Origin: JANQKX01 sp039028695
Lineage (GTDB): Bacteria > Pseudomonadota > Alphaproteobacteria > Kiloniellales > Kiloniellaceae
Length of the DNA: 55,771 bases
Direction: 5' to 3'
Assembly (NCBI GenBank): GCA_039028695.1
Contig: JBCCHN010000023.1
Coordinates: forward strand, 1-55,771
The notes below the pieces were generated by a model. That model ran no database searches. It was given only the letters and a program-made list of their open reading frames with translations, and was not told the origin of the DNA. Positions 1-7,557 of this stretch are shown here, piece after piece (within the stretch, counting starts at the first letter, position 1; each line of letters opens with the position of its first letter). The translations under genes were made by a program, and so were the position numbers.

Positions 1-986
1 ATGTTGGCCAGCAGCCAATCGATGTCGCCCTCGGCGCGGCGGGAGTTTTCGATGCGCCGAGGGGGTATGGGGTCCAGACCGTCGCCGTTCTGCTGGGCCA
101 CCGCGAAGGTAAAAGCATAGCCAGGCGTGAGGCCCATGCGCAGGTCCGAGACCCGGATCTCGCCATCTTGCTCGTCGACCCGGTAAAATCCCTTGCTGAA
201 GTCGGCCAGCTTTTGCACGGCGGGGAGCGGATCGGCGCAGCTGAGGTGTTCGAGCCCGCGGGGATGGACATAGGCCATCGGGGTCTCGGTCGACCCGAAT
301 AGGGGCAGGTAGAGGTTGATGTAGCGATTGCCGTCAATGGCGACCACGCGCCAGAAAAATGTGGAAAAGGGGGCCGGCGTGGCAAAAACCCGTTCGGCCT
401 GTATCCCCATCTGGGCCAGGACCGTCTCGGCCTTATCCTTGGCCCAATACTGCGCCAGCAACCCCCATCCCAGGTAGGCGGTGCTAAGGGTTAGGGCCAC
501 CGTTAGGGCGCGAGAAAAACGCAGCGACCAGGTCCCCGCGCAGAAGGCCCAAAGAGTAATGACTAACAGGGGGAGGGTATAGAGAGGGTCAATGATGAAA
601 ATGGATCCGACCCCAACTGGATCTGGGGCAAGCGGCCAGAAAATGCGGGTGCCGTAGATGGTGAGGGCATCCAAGGCCGCGTGAGTCACGAAGATTAAAA
701 AAACCGCCAGGTAGGTGCGGAAGCGCTGGTCCCGCAAATTCTTAAAAAGGCGCACCAGCGCCTCACCGAAGACTGGGGTCGCCAAGGCGTGAATAAGGAA
801 GGCGTGGGTCACGCCCCGGTGCAGGATGAAGGAATCGATCGGGTCGTCAAAGGGAAAGAGCACGTCCAGATCGGGCACGCTACCCAGCAAGCCCCCGGTA
901 ATGGCAGCCTTGCGCGGGCCGATCAGACGCCCAAGGACGGCGGCGCCAACGCCCGCCCCCAAAACAAACTGCGTTACCGTATCCAT
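1..986 (-). CDS. DUF457 family membrane-bound metal-dependent hydrolase, C-terminus cut by window edge
   Basis: I read this frame directly from the minus strand: it opens with ATG at 986 and is still open at base 1, giving about 328 residues. The start MDTVTQFVLGAGVGAAVLG is the usual opening of DUF457 (YdjM/YbcI-type) inner-membrane proteins. PDLD at residues 38-41 and HRGVTH at 56-61 are the family's conserved acidic and histidine motifs, thought to bind metal. Several hydrophobic segments follow (for example around residues 95-115 and 130-165), so it is an inner-membrane protein. The later part, from about residue 200, is a soluble tail. Cellular role is unknown; homologues are often annotated as predicted hydrolases, some LexA-regulated in enterobacteria. 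It is divergent from the Lrp gene at 1273, with 286 bases between. Confidence 0.8.
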   Translation of the reverse strand, partial: MDTVTQFVLGAGVGAAVLGRLIGPRKAAITGGLLGSVPDLDVLFPFDDPIDSFILHRGVTHAFLIHALATPVFGEALVRLFKNLRDQRFRTYLAVFLIFVTHAALDALTIYGTRIFWPLAPDPVGVGSIFIIDPLYTLPLLVITLWAFCAGTWSLRFSRALTVALTLSTAYLGWGLLAQYWAKDKAETVLAQMGIQAERVFATPAPFSTFFWRVVAIDGNRYINLYLPLFGSTETPMAYVHPRGLEHLSCADPLPAVQKLADFSKGFYRVDEQDGEIRVSDLRMGLTPGYAFTFAVAQQNGDGLDPIPPRRIENSRRAEGDIDWLLAN

Positions 987-1151
987 TGAAAAGGGGGCCC
1001 TGTCCGATCAAAAGTCATCACTGCCATCGACAAGGTGGGGTCTGGCCAAGAGTCCGACAAGGAAATAGCTCGTATTTAATGGATCATCAGATTCGGAATT
1101 TGGAAGTTGGGATTGGAAAATTACGAGATGGGCATGCGTCTTACCAAAAAT

Positions 1152-1164
1152 TACGATTTTCGTA
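1152..1164. promoter_or_regulatory. Palindrome in divergent promoter region, candidate Lrp/AsnC operator
   Basis: TACGA-TTT-TCGTA is a perfect 5-bp inverted repeat with a 3-base centre in the AT-rich gap between the DUF457 gene and the Lrp/AsnC gene. A related direct repeat, CGAATTTGG with close flanks, occurs at about 1091-1106 (one mismatch) and 1213-1226. Lrp-family regulators commonly autoregulate through AT-rich dyads, so this is a reasonable operator, but binding is inferred. Confidence 0.35.
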
Positions 1165-1272
1165 CTTGATTGTGTCGATTTTTGCGAATATCGTATTTTT
1201 CAGACATAGAACTCCGAATTTGGCAGTCAACAAAGATATCGGTCGCCATTTGAATTTCACATAGATTCCAAG

Positions 1273-1923
1273 ATGCAGGCGAGATTTTGTTGCGGGGAGG
1301 ATGAGGGCGTGGCGCGATCAAAGGGACCATCGAGCGCAAAAGCCAAAAAACTTACTGCTGGTTTGCGCGGTAATGGCACATCCCTGGATCAGATGACCGA
1401 GCCCCAGGCGGACGGGATGGAGGCCTTGCAGGACGGCTTACCAAAGGCCTCGATCCTGGCCTCGCCCATGGACGATTTGAATCGAGCCATTGTGGATTTG
1501 CTGCAAGAGGACGGCCGGCTTCCCTTCAACGAAATCGCTAAAGCCCTAAAGGTCTCCGAAGGCACGGTGCGCAATCGGGTCAACTGGATGAAGCGCTCGG
1601 GCATGTTGCGGATCGTGGCGGTCGCCGATCCAGCGGCGATCCGTTACAAGGCCGATGCCTTCTTGGGCATCAAAGCGGCGGGGAGGGCGACGCCCAAGAA
1701 GCTGGCGGAGCGTTTCGCGGTCTATCCGGAGGTGGTTTATATCCTGTGGGTATCCGGGCGGTTCGACCTCTTGGTGGAAGTGGTCTGCGACAGCGAAGAA
1801 GATTTCCAGGCCTTTCTGGAAAACAGGTGTTTTGGCCAAGCCGATATCGCCCAACTGGAGGTGATGACCGGACTTGCCATGTACAAGAATCAGTTCCTCT
1901 TAAAGCGCAACACGGCAGGATGA
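1273..1923 (+). CDS. Lrp/AsnC family transcriptional regulator with long N-terminal extension
   Basis: The 216-residue frame carries a winged helix-turn-helix from about residue 66 (MDDLNRAIVDLLQEDGRLP, then a recognition region with EGTVRNRVNWMKRSG) and an AsnC ligand-sensing/dimerisation domain from about residue 110. Typical family members are 150-165 residues, so the first 65 residues are extra and low in recognisable structure. In-frame ATG codons at 1393 and 1468 are alternative starts; 1468 gives a 151-residue canonical protein. None has a strong Shine-Dalgarno, so the start is uncertain. The GlnT/PuuA-like ligase starts 68 bases downstream on the same strand, and I infer that this regulator senses an amino acid or amine and controls that operon. 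Confidence 0.85.
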   Translation: MQARFCCGEDEGVARSKGPSSAKAKKLTAGLRGNGTSLDQMTEPQADGMEALQDGLPKASILASPMDDLNRAIVDLLQEDGRLPFNEIAKALKVSEGTVRNRVNWMKRSGMLRIVAVADPAAIRYKADAFLGIKAAGRATPKKLAERFAVYPEVVYILWVSGRFDLLVEVVCDSEEDFQAFLENRCFGQADIAQLEVMTGLAMYKNQFLLKRNTAG

Positions 1924-1991
1924 GGCGCGTAATAGGGGATCAATCATAGCTATTTGTTAGACGACTGGAAAAAGACATAAAAGGAGGCAGC

Positions 1992-3413
1992 ATGTCCATA
2001 AAAGATCCTCAATCCATGGCAGAAGCCCTACCGGACATCGAAGAAGTTCGAGCAGCCAAGGCAAAGTTGGAGGAAGCGGGCGTTAAATATGTCCTATCCT
2101 GCTGGATTGATCTTTTCGGCGTCCCTAAAACAAAGCCAGTGCCGATCAGTGATTTTGAGCTGCTGTGCATGGGTAAGGGCCCGCAGTTCGCGGTGCACTC
2201 GATTTCCTTCGTGCCCGAATTGGGTCCGGCGGATTCCGATCAGATCCCGGTGCCGGACTTGGATACCCTGGTCATCTGCCCCTGGGACAAGACCTGCGCT
2301 TGGATGTTCGCGGACCTCTGGTGGGAGGATAAACCCTATAACCTCTGCCCCCGCAGTGCCTTAAAGCGGATCGTGAGAGAGACAGCCGAGCAGGGCTATG
2401 CCACCTATGCCGGGGTGGAGCCAGAATTCATCACCATGCGTTGGAAGGACGGCCAGCCGGTCAAAGCTTTCGATGACGACCCCATGCCCGGCGAAGGCTT
2501 GCGGCCGCGCCGCCAGGCCTTTGGCTATGACGTGGAATATTCCATCGATTCCATGGGCTTTTTGGGCGAGTTGATCGACATTCTGGAAGTGCTGGGCTGG
2601 AACCTGCACGATGTGGTGGCCGAAGGGGCTTACTCCCAATTCGAGCTGGATTTCCACTACACCGATGTCTTGGGGATGGCCGACCGTTTGGTATTCCTGC
2701 GGGTCTTGCTCAAGGAGATCGCCAAGAAGCACGGTATCTTCGCTACGTTCATGCCCAAGCCGACGACGGGCGATTGGCGCTCGGGCGCTCACATGAATAC
2801 CTCCATGCAGCGTATCGATAATCCGGGGGTGAATCTTTTCGAGGGCCCAGACGGCAAGTGGTCGCCCGAAGCCTTCAATGCCGTTGGTGGGCTCTTGCGG
2901 CACGGGGGAGCCTTGACGGGCATCGCCTGTTCCACGGTCAATTCCTATAATGGACTGGTGCCCAAGGTTGGTGGCTTTGAGGGCGGCACCTTTACCTGGG
3001 CGCCGACCCACATGACCTATGGCTATAACAATCGTTCGGCCATGCTGCGCTTGCCGCAGAGCCGTTTTGCCATCGAGAACCGGGCGGCGGACATGTGCAT
3101 GAACCCCTACCTGGGGCTGGGCATGACGGCCGCGGCCATGACCGAAGGGGTGGTGAAGGGTTATGACGCCGGCGAGCCCTTGAACCTGGATCTCTATATG
3201 ATGTCGGAAGATGAGATCAAAAAAACCGGCGCCCAGCGTCTGCCACGCAACCTCTTGGAAGCCATCGAGATCCTGCGTGACGACGAGTTTGCCAAGAAGA
3301 CCATCGGCGAGCAGATGCACAAGTCCTATTTGTCCTATAAGGTGGACGAGTGGGAGCGCTACCACCAAACGGTCACAGATTGGGAAGTGCAGGAATATCT
3401 GCGCCTCTATTAG
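1992..3413 (+). CDS. Glutamine synthetase family ligase, GlnT/type III or PuuA-like
   Basis: The 473-residue protein is a glutamine-synthetase-fold ligase, forming a gamma-glutamyl bond from glutamate, ATP and ammonia or an amine. Visible landmarks: GVEPEF (metal glutamates), EGAYSQFE with glutamates seven apart as in PuuA-type enzymes, GAHMNTS (equivalent of the GSGMHCH motif), NSYNGLVPK, and NRSAMLRLP with substrate/ATP arginines. No GlnA-type adenylylation tyrosine loop is obvious. Length matches PuuA better than GlnA. AAGGAGG at 1981-1987 is a strong ribosome binding site for ATG 1992. It leads a same-strand run with a MetX-like hydrolase and a DUF1932 dehydrogenase and follows an Lrp gene. 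Likely substrates are an amine (as in gamma-glutamylmethylamide or gamma-glutamylputrescine synthesis) or ammonia; sequence alone does not decide. Confidence 0.85.
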   Translation: MSIKDPQSMAEALPDIEEVRAAKAKLEEAGVKYVLSCWIDLFGVPKTKPVPISDFELLCMGKGPQFAVHSISFVPELGPADSDQIPVPDLDTLVICPWDKTCAWMFADLWWEDKPYNLCPRSALKRIVRETAEQGYATYAGVEPEFITMRWKDGQPVKAFDDDPMPGEGLRPRRQAFGYDVEYSIDSMGFLGELIDILEVLGWNLHDVVAEGAYSQFELDFHYTDVLGMADRLVFLRVLLKEIAKKHGIFATFMPKPTTGDWRSGAHMNTSMQRIDNPGVNLFEGPDGKWSPEAFNAVGGLLRHGGALTGIACSTVNSYNGLVPKVGGFEGGTFTWAPTHMTYGYNNRSAMLRLPQSRFAIENRAADMCMNPYLGLGMTAAAMTEGVVKGYDAGEPLNLDLYMMSEDEIKKTGAQRLPRNLLEAIEILRDDEFAKKTIGEQMHKSYLSYKVDEWERYHQTVTDWEVQEYLRLY

Positions 3414-3476
3414 GTAGGCAAAGGGGGTGTGGCTCGAATGGGGCCACACCTCTACACCGGCGAAAAGGTTTGTCGT

Positions 3477-4487
3477 ATGACTGAGGTCGAGTATTTCGAT
3501 TTGGGGGATGTGTCCCTGCAATCGGGTGAGGTCCTGAAAAAGACCCACTTGGCCTACAAGACCTATGGCGCCTTGAACGACAGAGGCGACAACGTGGTCC
3601 TATTGCCCACCTTTTACACGGGCTGGCACCAACGCAACGAGGGCTTTTTCGGACCCGGGCGGGCTATCGATCCAACTAAGCATTTCATCGTTTCGGTCAA
3701 TCTTTTCGGCAATGGCATTTCCGCCTCGCCTAGCAACAGTCCGGCGCCGCAAGACGGTCCCAGATTCCCCATGGTTACCTTTTACGATAATGTGGCTTGT
3801 CAGCACCGCTTATTGACCGAAAAGCTGGGGGTGGAAAAGATCGCCCTGGTGGCGGGCTGGTCCATGGCGGGATGCCAGGCTTTTCACTGGGGTGCCCAGT
3901 TCCCCGATATGGTGGAGGCGATCTTGCCCTTTTGCGCCTCGGCCAAAACCTCGCCCCACAACTTTGTTTTCCTGGAGGGGGTCAAGGCGGCCTTGCAGGC
4001 GGATGCCGCTTGGCAGGGGGGAGATTATAAGGACCCGCCGGCAGCGGGCCTGAAAGCCTTTGGTCGGGTCTATGCGGGTTGGGCCTTTTCCCAGACCTAT
4101 TACCGGGAAGGGCTTTTCAAGCAATTGGGGTTTGAAACGGTCGAGGATCTGCTGGTCGACTGGGAAGAAGATCACCTCAATTGGGATGCCAATGACTTGC
4201 TCGCCAAGCTGTGGACCTGGCAGCAGGGGGATATCAGCGCCCAGCCCCGCTACCGCGGGGATCTGAAAAAGGCCTTGGGCTCCATCACCGCGCGGGCCAT
4301 TGTCATTCCCTGCAAGCAGGATCTTTATTTCCCGCCTGAGGACAATGCCGTGGAGGTAGCCCAGATGCCGAATGCGGAGCTGCGGACCTATGATTCCCCC
4401 TGGGGACATTGCGCAGCCAATCCCGGTAATGACGCGGGCTTCACCGATCATTTAGAGACGGCTATCAGGGAGCTGTTGCCGGGGTGA
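3477..4487 (+). CDS. MetX-like alpha/beta hydrolase (homoserine O-acetyltransferase family)
   Basis: About 336 residues with the MetX-type alpha/beta hydrolase layout: an N-terminal LQSGEVLKKTHLAYKTYG strand pair, the nucleophile elbow GWSMAG, an aspartate in KQDLYFPPED, and a histidine in SPWGHC near the C-terminus. These give a complete Ser-Asp-His triad. Real homoserine acetyltransferases usually carry GGSMGG and act in methionine synthesis; here the elbow differs and the neighbours are catabolic, so a hydrolase or acyltransferase on another substrate is more likely. I chose ATG 3477 over GTG 3429 because the conserved domain begins at once and an AAAGG lies upstream; the GTG has no room for a binding site. 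It lies 63 bases after the ligase gene and 25 before the dehydrogenase gene. Confidence 0.75.
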   Translation: MTEVEYFDLGDVSLQSGEVLKKTHLAYKTYGALNDRGDNVVLLPTFYTGWHQRNEGFFGPGRAIDPTKHFIVSVNLFGNGISASPSNSPAPQDGPRFPMVTFYDNVACQHRLLTEKLGVEKIALVAGWSMAGCQAFHWGAQFPDMVEAILPFCASAKTSPHNFVFLEGVKAALQADAAWQGGDYKDPPAAGLKAFGRVYAGWAFSQTYYREGLFKQLGFETVEDLLVDWEEDHLNWDANDLLAKLWTWQQGDISAQPRYRGDLKKALGSITARAIVIPCKQDLYFPPEDNAVEVAQMPNAELRTYDSPWGHCAANPGNDAGFTDHLETAIRELLPG

Positions 4488-4512
4488 GGCTTGCGATGAT
4501 TGGTCTGAGTTG

Positions 4513-5409
4513 ATGACAGCAAATATCAAAACAGTCGGTGTCCTTGGTTTTGGCGAAGGCGGGCACTATGTGGCGGCGACCCTGGCCCGGGAATGTGGAC
4601 TTAGGGTATTGGCTTTCGACCCTCTAGCGGCGGTTGGGGAGAAGGGGCCAGGCCTGGTGCGCCAAGCAGAGGAGATGGGCGTGGTCTTGCACGGCGAGAT
4701 CGGCCCATGGCTGGGCGCGGCAGAGGCAGTCTTTTCCTTGGTGCCGGGAACGGTAGCTGTCGCGGCGGCCCAGGGCGCCGTGGCACATATGGCGGCTGGC
4801 AGCGGTTATGTAGACCTCAATTCCATTACCGGCGACATGATGAAGGACGTGGCGGCTGTATTTGCTGACTCGCCGGTCCAGGTAGTCGACGGCTCGGTGC
4901 TCGGTAATTTTCAAGGGGGCAATCGGGTGCCGGTTCTCTTGACCGGCGAGGGGGCTAATAGGATTGCGGCCCTCTTACCGGACAGTCACTTTTTAGTGGA
5001 TGTCATCGACGGGCAAATCGGCGATGCTTCGGCCATAAAGATGCTGCGAAGCGTCTTAATGAAGGGGCTTGAAGCCCTCTGCGTTGAGTGCCTGGTGGCG
5101 GCGGAGGCCCAAGGGGTGCGGCATCTGTTGCTCGAGGCATTTAAGGACCTGGACTCGCGGCCCTTTGTGCGGACCATGGAAATCCTGACGGTGACTCATC
5201 CCATCCATGCCGCACGGCGCCTGAAGGAGGTGGAGCGGGTTGCCTCTGTGTTGGAAAAGTATGGCGTTGAGGGGACCCTCACGGAGGCCACACGGGTGGT
5301 CTTTGCCCGTAGCGCAGAGGCGAACCTGTCGCCGGACAGCAAAGATCCAAAGGATCTGCAAAAAACCATTGAATTACTGCGTGGTCCCCACAGCACTGTC
5401 GGTGATTAG
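4513..5409 (+). CDS. NAD(P)-dependent oxidoreductase, 6-phosphogluconate-dehydrogenase-like with DUF1932 domain
   Basis: The 298-residue protein opens with a Rossmann fold (KTVGVLGFGEGGHYVAATLA), followed by the beta-hydroxyacid-dehydrogenase-like core with DLNSITGDMMK and DGSVLGNF, and a helical C-terminal region (about residues 190-280) matching DUF1932. The invariant-lysine helix is recognisable in DASAIKMLRSVLMKG. Family members oxidise beta-hydroxy acids or related alcohols with NAD(P). ATG 4513 is preferred to the TTG just before it. It is the last gene of the ligase/hydrolase run; its stop codon overlaps the stop of the convergent gene at 5406. I infer a role in the same catabolic route, substrate unknown. 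Confidence 0.8.
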   Translation: MTANIKTVGVLGFGEGGHYVAATLARECGLRVLAFDPLAAVGEKGPGLVRQAEEMGVVLHGEIGPWLGAAEAVFSLVPGTVAVAAAQGAVAHMAAGSGYVDLNSITGDMMKDVAAVFADSPVQVVDGSVLGNFQGGNRVPVLLTGEGANRIAALLPDSHFLVDVIDGQIGDASAIKMLRSVLMKGLEALCVECLVAAEAQGVRHLLLEAFKDLDSRPFVRTMEILTVTHPIHAARRLKEVERVASVLEKYGVEGTLTEATRVVFARSAEANLSPDSKDPKDLQKTIELLRGPHSTVGD

Positions 5410-6005
5410 GCTTCAGCCTCATTGCCATAGAGGCCCACGCCCGGTTCCCCGGTAAGCGAGATGCCAAGGCCGTTGATGTGGCGCACCCAATAGGCAAAGG
5501 CGGCACAGGCTTGATTGACCTCTAGAATCTCCACATCGTTCAGACCCACTTCACGCAGGGGGACGAGATCCTCTTCGCGCATCTTATGGGGCGTGGCGGT
5601 GAGCTTTTGCGTGTAGATCATAATGGCCTTTTCGCGTGGGTCGAATTCCCGTGAGAAGTCATCCCGCTCCATGGCGGCCATCATCTTTGGACCGCGGGTT
5701 TCGTCGTCCAACAGGCTCAGGAAGTTGGCGCCGTGGTGGGTGCGGGCATAGGTACAGTCGGCCCGAATCGCCACATAGGTGGCGACCATCTCCAGGATCC
5801 ATTTCTCTAAGGCGTTTTCCGGGTTGTGCAGAACCGCGCGGTAGTGCTGGTCGGCCGGCACCATGGGCGCGGGGCGCAGGGAAAAGGCCCGGTAGAGATT
5901 ATAGGTTTTGCCCCCAGGGCCCCGCACTTGGTCGTAGGCGGCTTTGAGCGCCGGGTCGGCACTCTCTTCATCAATGGTCTCGATCCAACAGGGTTTAGGC
6001 GTCAC
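5406..6005 (-). CDS. Carboxymuconolactone decarboxylase / AhpD-like protein lacking the second active-site cysteine
   Basis: The 199-residue protein has the CMD/AhpD helical fold. The AhpD active-site pattern Glu-x11-Cys-x2-Cys-x3-His is recognisable as Glu72, Cys84 and His90/His91 within ADCTYARTHHGANF, but position 87 is alanine instead of the resolving cysteine. A CxxC-dependent peroxidase cycle is therefore unlikely; other CMD proteins act as decarboxylases or have no known activity. It starts at GTG (6003-6005 read in reverse). Its 3' end overlaps the convergent dehydrogenase gene by four bases. A diverged copy of its first 30 codons lies at 8838-8926, so the locus has been duplicated and broken. 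Confidence 0.75.
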   Translation of the reverse strand: MTPKPCWIETIDEESADPALKAAYDQVRGPGGKTYNLYRAFSLRPAPMVPADQHYRAVLHNPENALEKWILEMVATYVAIRADCTYARTHHGANFLSLLDDETRGPKMMAAMERDDFSREFDPREKAIMIYTQKLTATPHKMREEDLVPLREVGLNDVEILEVNQACAAFAYWVRHINGLGISLTGEPGVGLYGNEAEA

Positions 6006-6103
6006 GGCGGCGATCCTTGGTGGGTGGAAGGGCCAGTTTAATTAGGAAAGAGATTGCGCATCCCCTTTACTTTGTGCAACCGCCTTTATGCCGCTTGTAG
6101 GCA

Positions 6104-6158
6104 GAGAGGTTCGCGTCAGGGCGGTTCTTCGTTAAAAAAGCCGATATCGCGAACTCTC
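6104..6158. promoter_or_regulatory. Imperfect inverted repeat in divergent promoter region
   Basis: GAGAGGTTCGCG (6104-6115) and CGCGAACTCTC (6148-6158) form an 11-bp dyad with one bulged base and a 32-base spacer. It sits in the 286-base gap between the divergent CMD-like gene and the MFS gene. It could be a paired operator half-site or a stem-loop; no poly-T follows, so it is not a simple terminator. No other feature is evident in this gap. Confidence 0.35.
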
Positions 6159-6291
6159 TAAGGTCCATTGACGGTGCCTCAAGGTCCTTTTCAATTGTTG
6201 CCATTGGTCTGATGGGTCATAACTGCAATAAGATCGTGTGCCTCGGAGTCGCAGGGGTTCGTTTCAAAAAAGGTATTTTTGATGGGGATGA

Positions 6292-7554
6292 ATGTACAGC
6301 TTTGCGAGGCCGATGATCATGTCTGAGAGTTCTTGGCGGCCCCACAAAAAGCTCCTGTGCTTGAACTTTTTCGCCGGCGATGTCACGGCTGGTTTTGGGC
6401 CTTATTTGGCCATCTATCTCTTATCGCAGCTTCACTGGCAGCCGGGAGATATCGGTTTTGCTTTGGCCTTGGGCACAATTGTAACGGTTCTGGTGCAGAC
6501 GCCGGCGGGGGGAATTATCGATTGGTCCCACCGCAAACGGCTTTTGCTCGTCTTGTCGGCAGCGGCGGCGGGCCTTGCCGCCTTTATGATCATCGTTGCT
6601 GAGCACAAACCACTGATTTTTGCCGCACAAACCACAATTGGTGTGGCTCTGGCCTTTTTGGGACCTTTGATCGCGGCTTTGACGTTGGGCGTGGTCGGCC
6701 AAAGCAATTTTACCCAACAGACATCGGCTAATCAGGCTTGGAACCATGGTGGCAACGTGATCGCGGCAGCTTTGGCCGCGGGCCTGGCCTTGGCCGGCTT
6801 CGTCAGCGGTGTTTTTTACCTCATTGTTGCCATGGCCCTAGGCATGATTGTCTCGGTCTTGCTCATAAGCCCTTCAGAGATCGACAACGAGGCGGCCCGG
6901 GGCGGTGTGGCGGAAAGCAACGACGGCAGGGAACAGCCCAGTGGTTTTCAAACCTTGATCAGCGATCGGCGTTTGGTGATTTTTGCGATCTGTATTTTTC
7001 TGTTCCACTCGGCCAACGCCGCCATGTTGCCGCTAGTCAGCCAAAAGCTTGCCAGCGGCGGTGACAGCGGTGAGGGGATTGCCTTTACCTCGGCCTGTAT
7101 CATCTCCGCCCAGTTCATCATGATCGGCATGGCTATTCTCTGCGGTAAGACGGCGGATAGTTGGGGGCGCAAGCCGCTTTTTATTCTGGCCTTTGCGATC
7201 CTGCCACTACGGGCAATTCTCTACACCTTGACGGATAATTCCGTGCTTTTGGTCGCCATCCAGGCATTGGACGGCGTGGCCAACGGAATCTTCGCGGTGA
7301 TCTTTCTTCTTGTAATTTCCGATGTCACCCGCGGTACAGGGCGCTTCAACATCGCCCAGGGAGCTCTGGCGACGCTGGTGGGCGTGGGGGCTTCCCTCAG
7401 CAACCTTATGGCGGAGCAAATCGTGCAGTGGGCCAGTTATGATATAGCCTTTTATTCCTTGGCGGCGGTCTCGGTGATCGGTGCGGCCCTCTTCATCCTG
7501 GCCATGCCGGAAACCGCCCCCCATGCCCAGGCGAAGGGTGAGGGGAAGGATTAG
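6292..7554 (+). CDS. Major facilitator superfamily transporter
   Basis: The 420-residue integral membrane protein has about twelve hydrophobic segments split by a central hydrophilic loop (about residues 195-220, EIDNEAARGGVAESNDGREQ). The short cytoplasmic loop after the second helix reads GGIIDWSHRKRLLL, a form of the MFS signature, and a second copy appears as GKTADSWGRKPLF in the C-terminal half. ATG 6292 has GGGGA just upstream; ATGs at 6313 and 6319 are alternatives. It ends three bases before the SLC13-like gene, so the two are almost surely cotranscribed. Substrate is not predictable. Together they lie between the CMD-like gene and its decayed partial copy. Confidence 0.85.
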   Translation: MYSFARPMIMSESSWRPHKKLLCLNFFAGDVTAGFGPYLAIYLLSQLHWQPGDIGFALALGTIVTVLVQTPAGGIIDWSHRKRLLLVLSAAAAGLAAFMIIVAEHKPLIFAAQTTIGVALAFLGPLIAALTLGVVGQSNFTQQTSANQAWNHGGNVIAAALAAGLALAGFVSGVFYLIVAMALGMIVSVLLISPSEIDNEAARGGVAESNDGREQPSGFQTLISDRRLVIFAICIFLFHSANAAMLPLVSQKLASGGDSGEGIAFTSACIISAQFIMIGMAILCGKTADSWGRKPLFILAFAILPLRAILYTLTDNSVLLVAIQALDGVANGIFAVIFLLVISDVTRGTGRFNIAQGALATLVGVGASLSNLMAEQIVQWASYDIAFYSLAAVSVIGAALFILAMPETAPHAQAKGEGKD

Positions 7555-7557
7555 AAA

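Noticed and set aside
2361..3548. A 395-residue minus-strand frame overlapping the ligase gene
   Set aside because: It is the antisense shadow of a well-supported gene, with no recognisable domain and an unusual His/Gly/Gln-rich composition.
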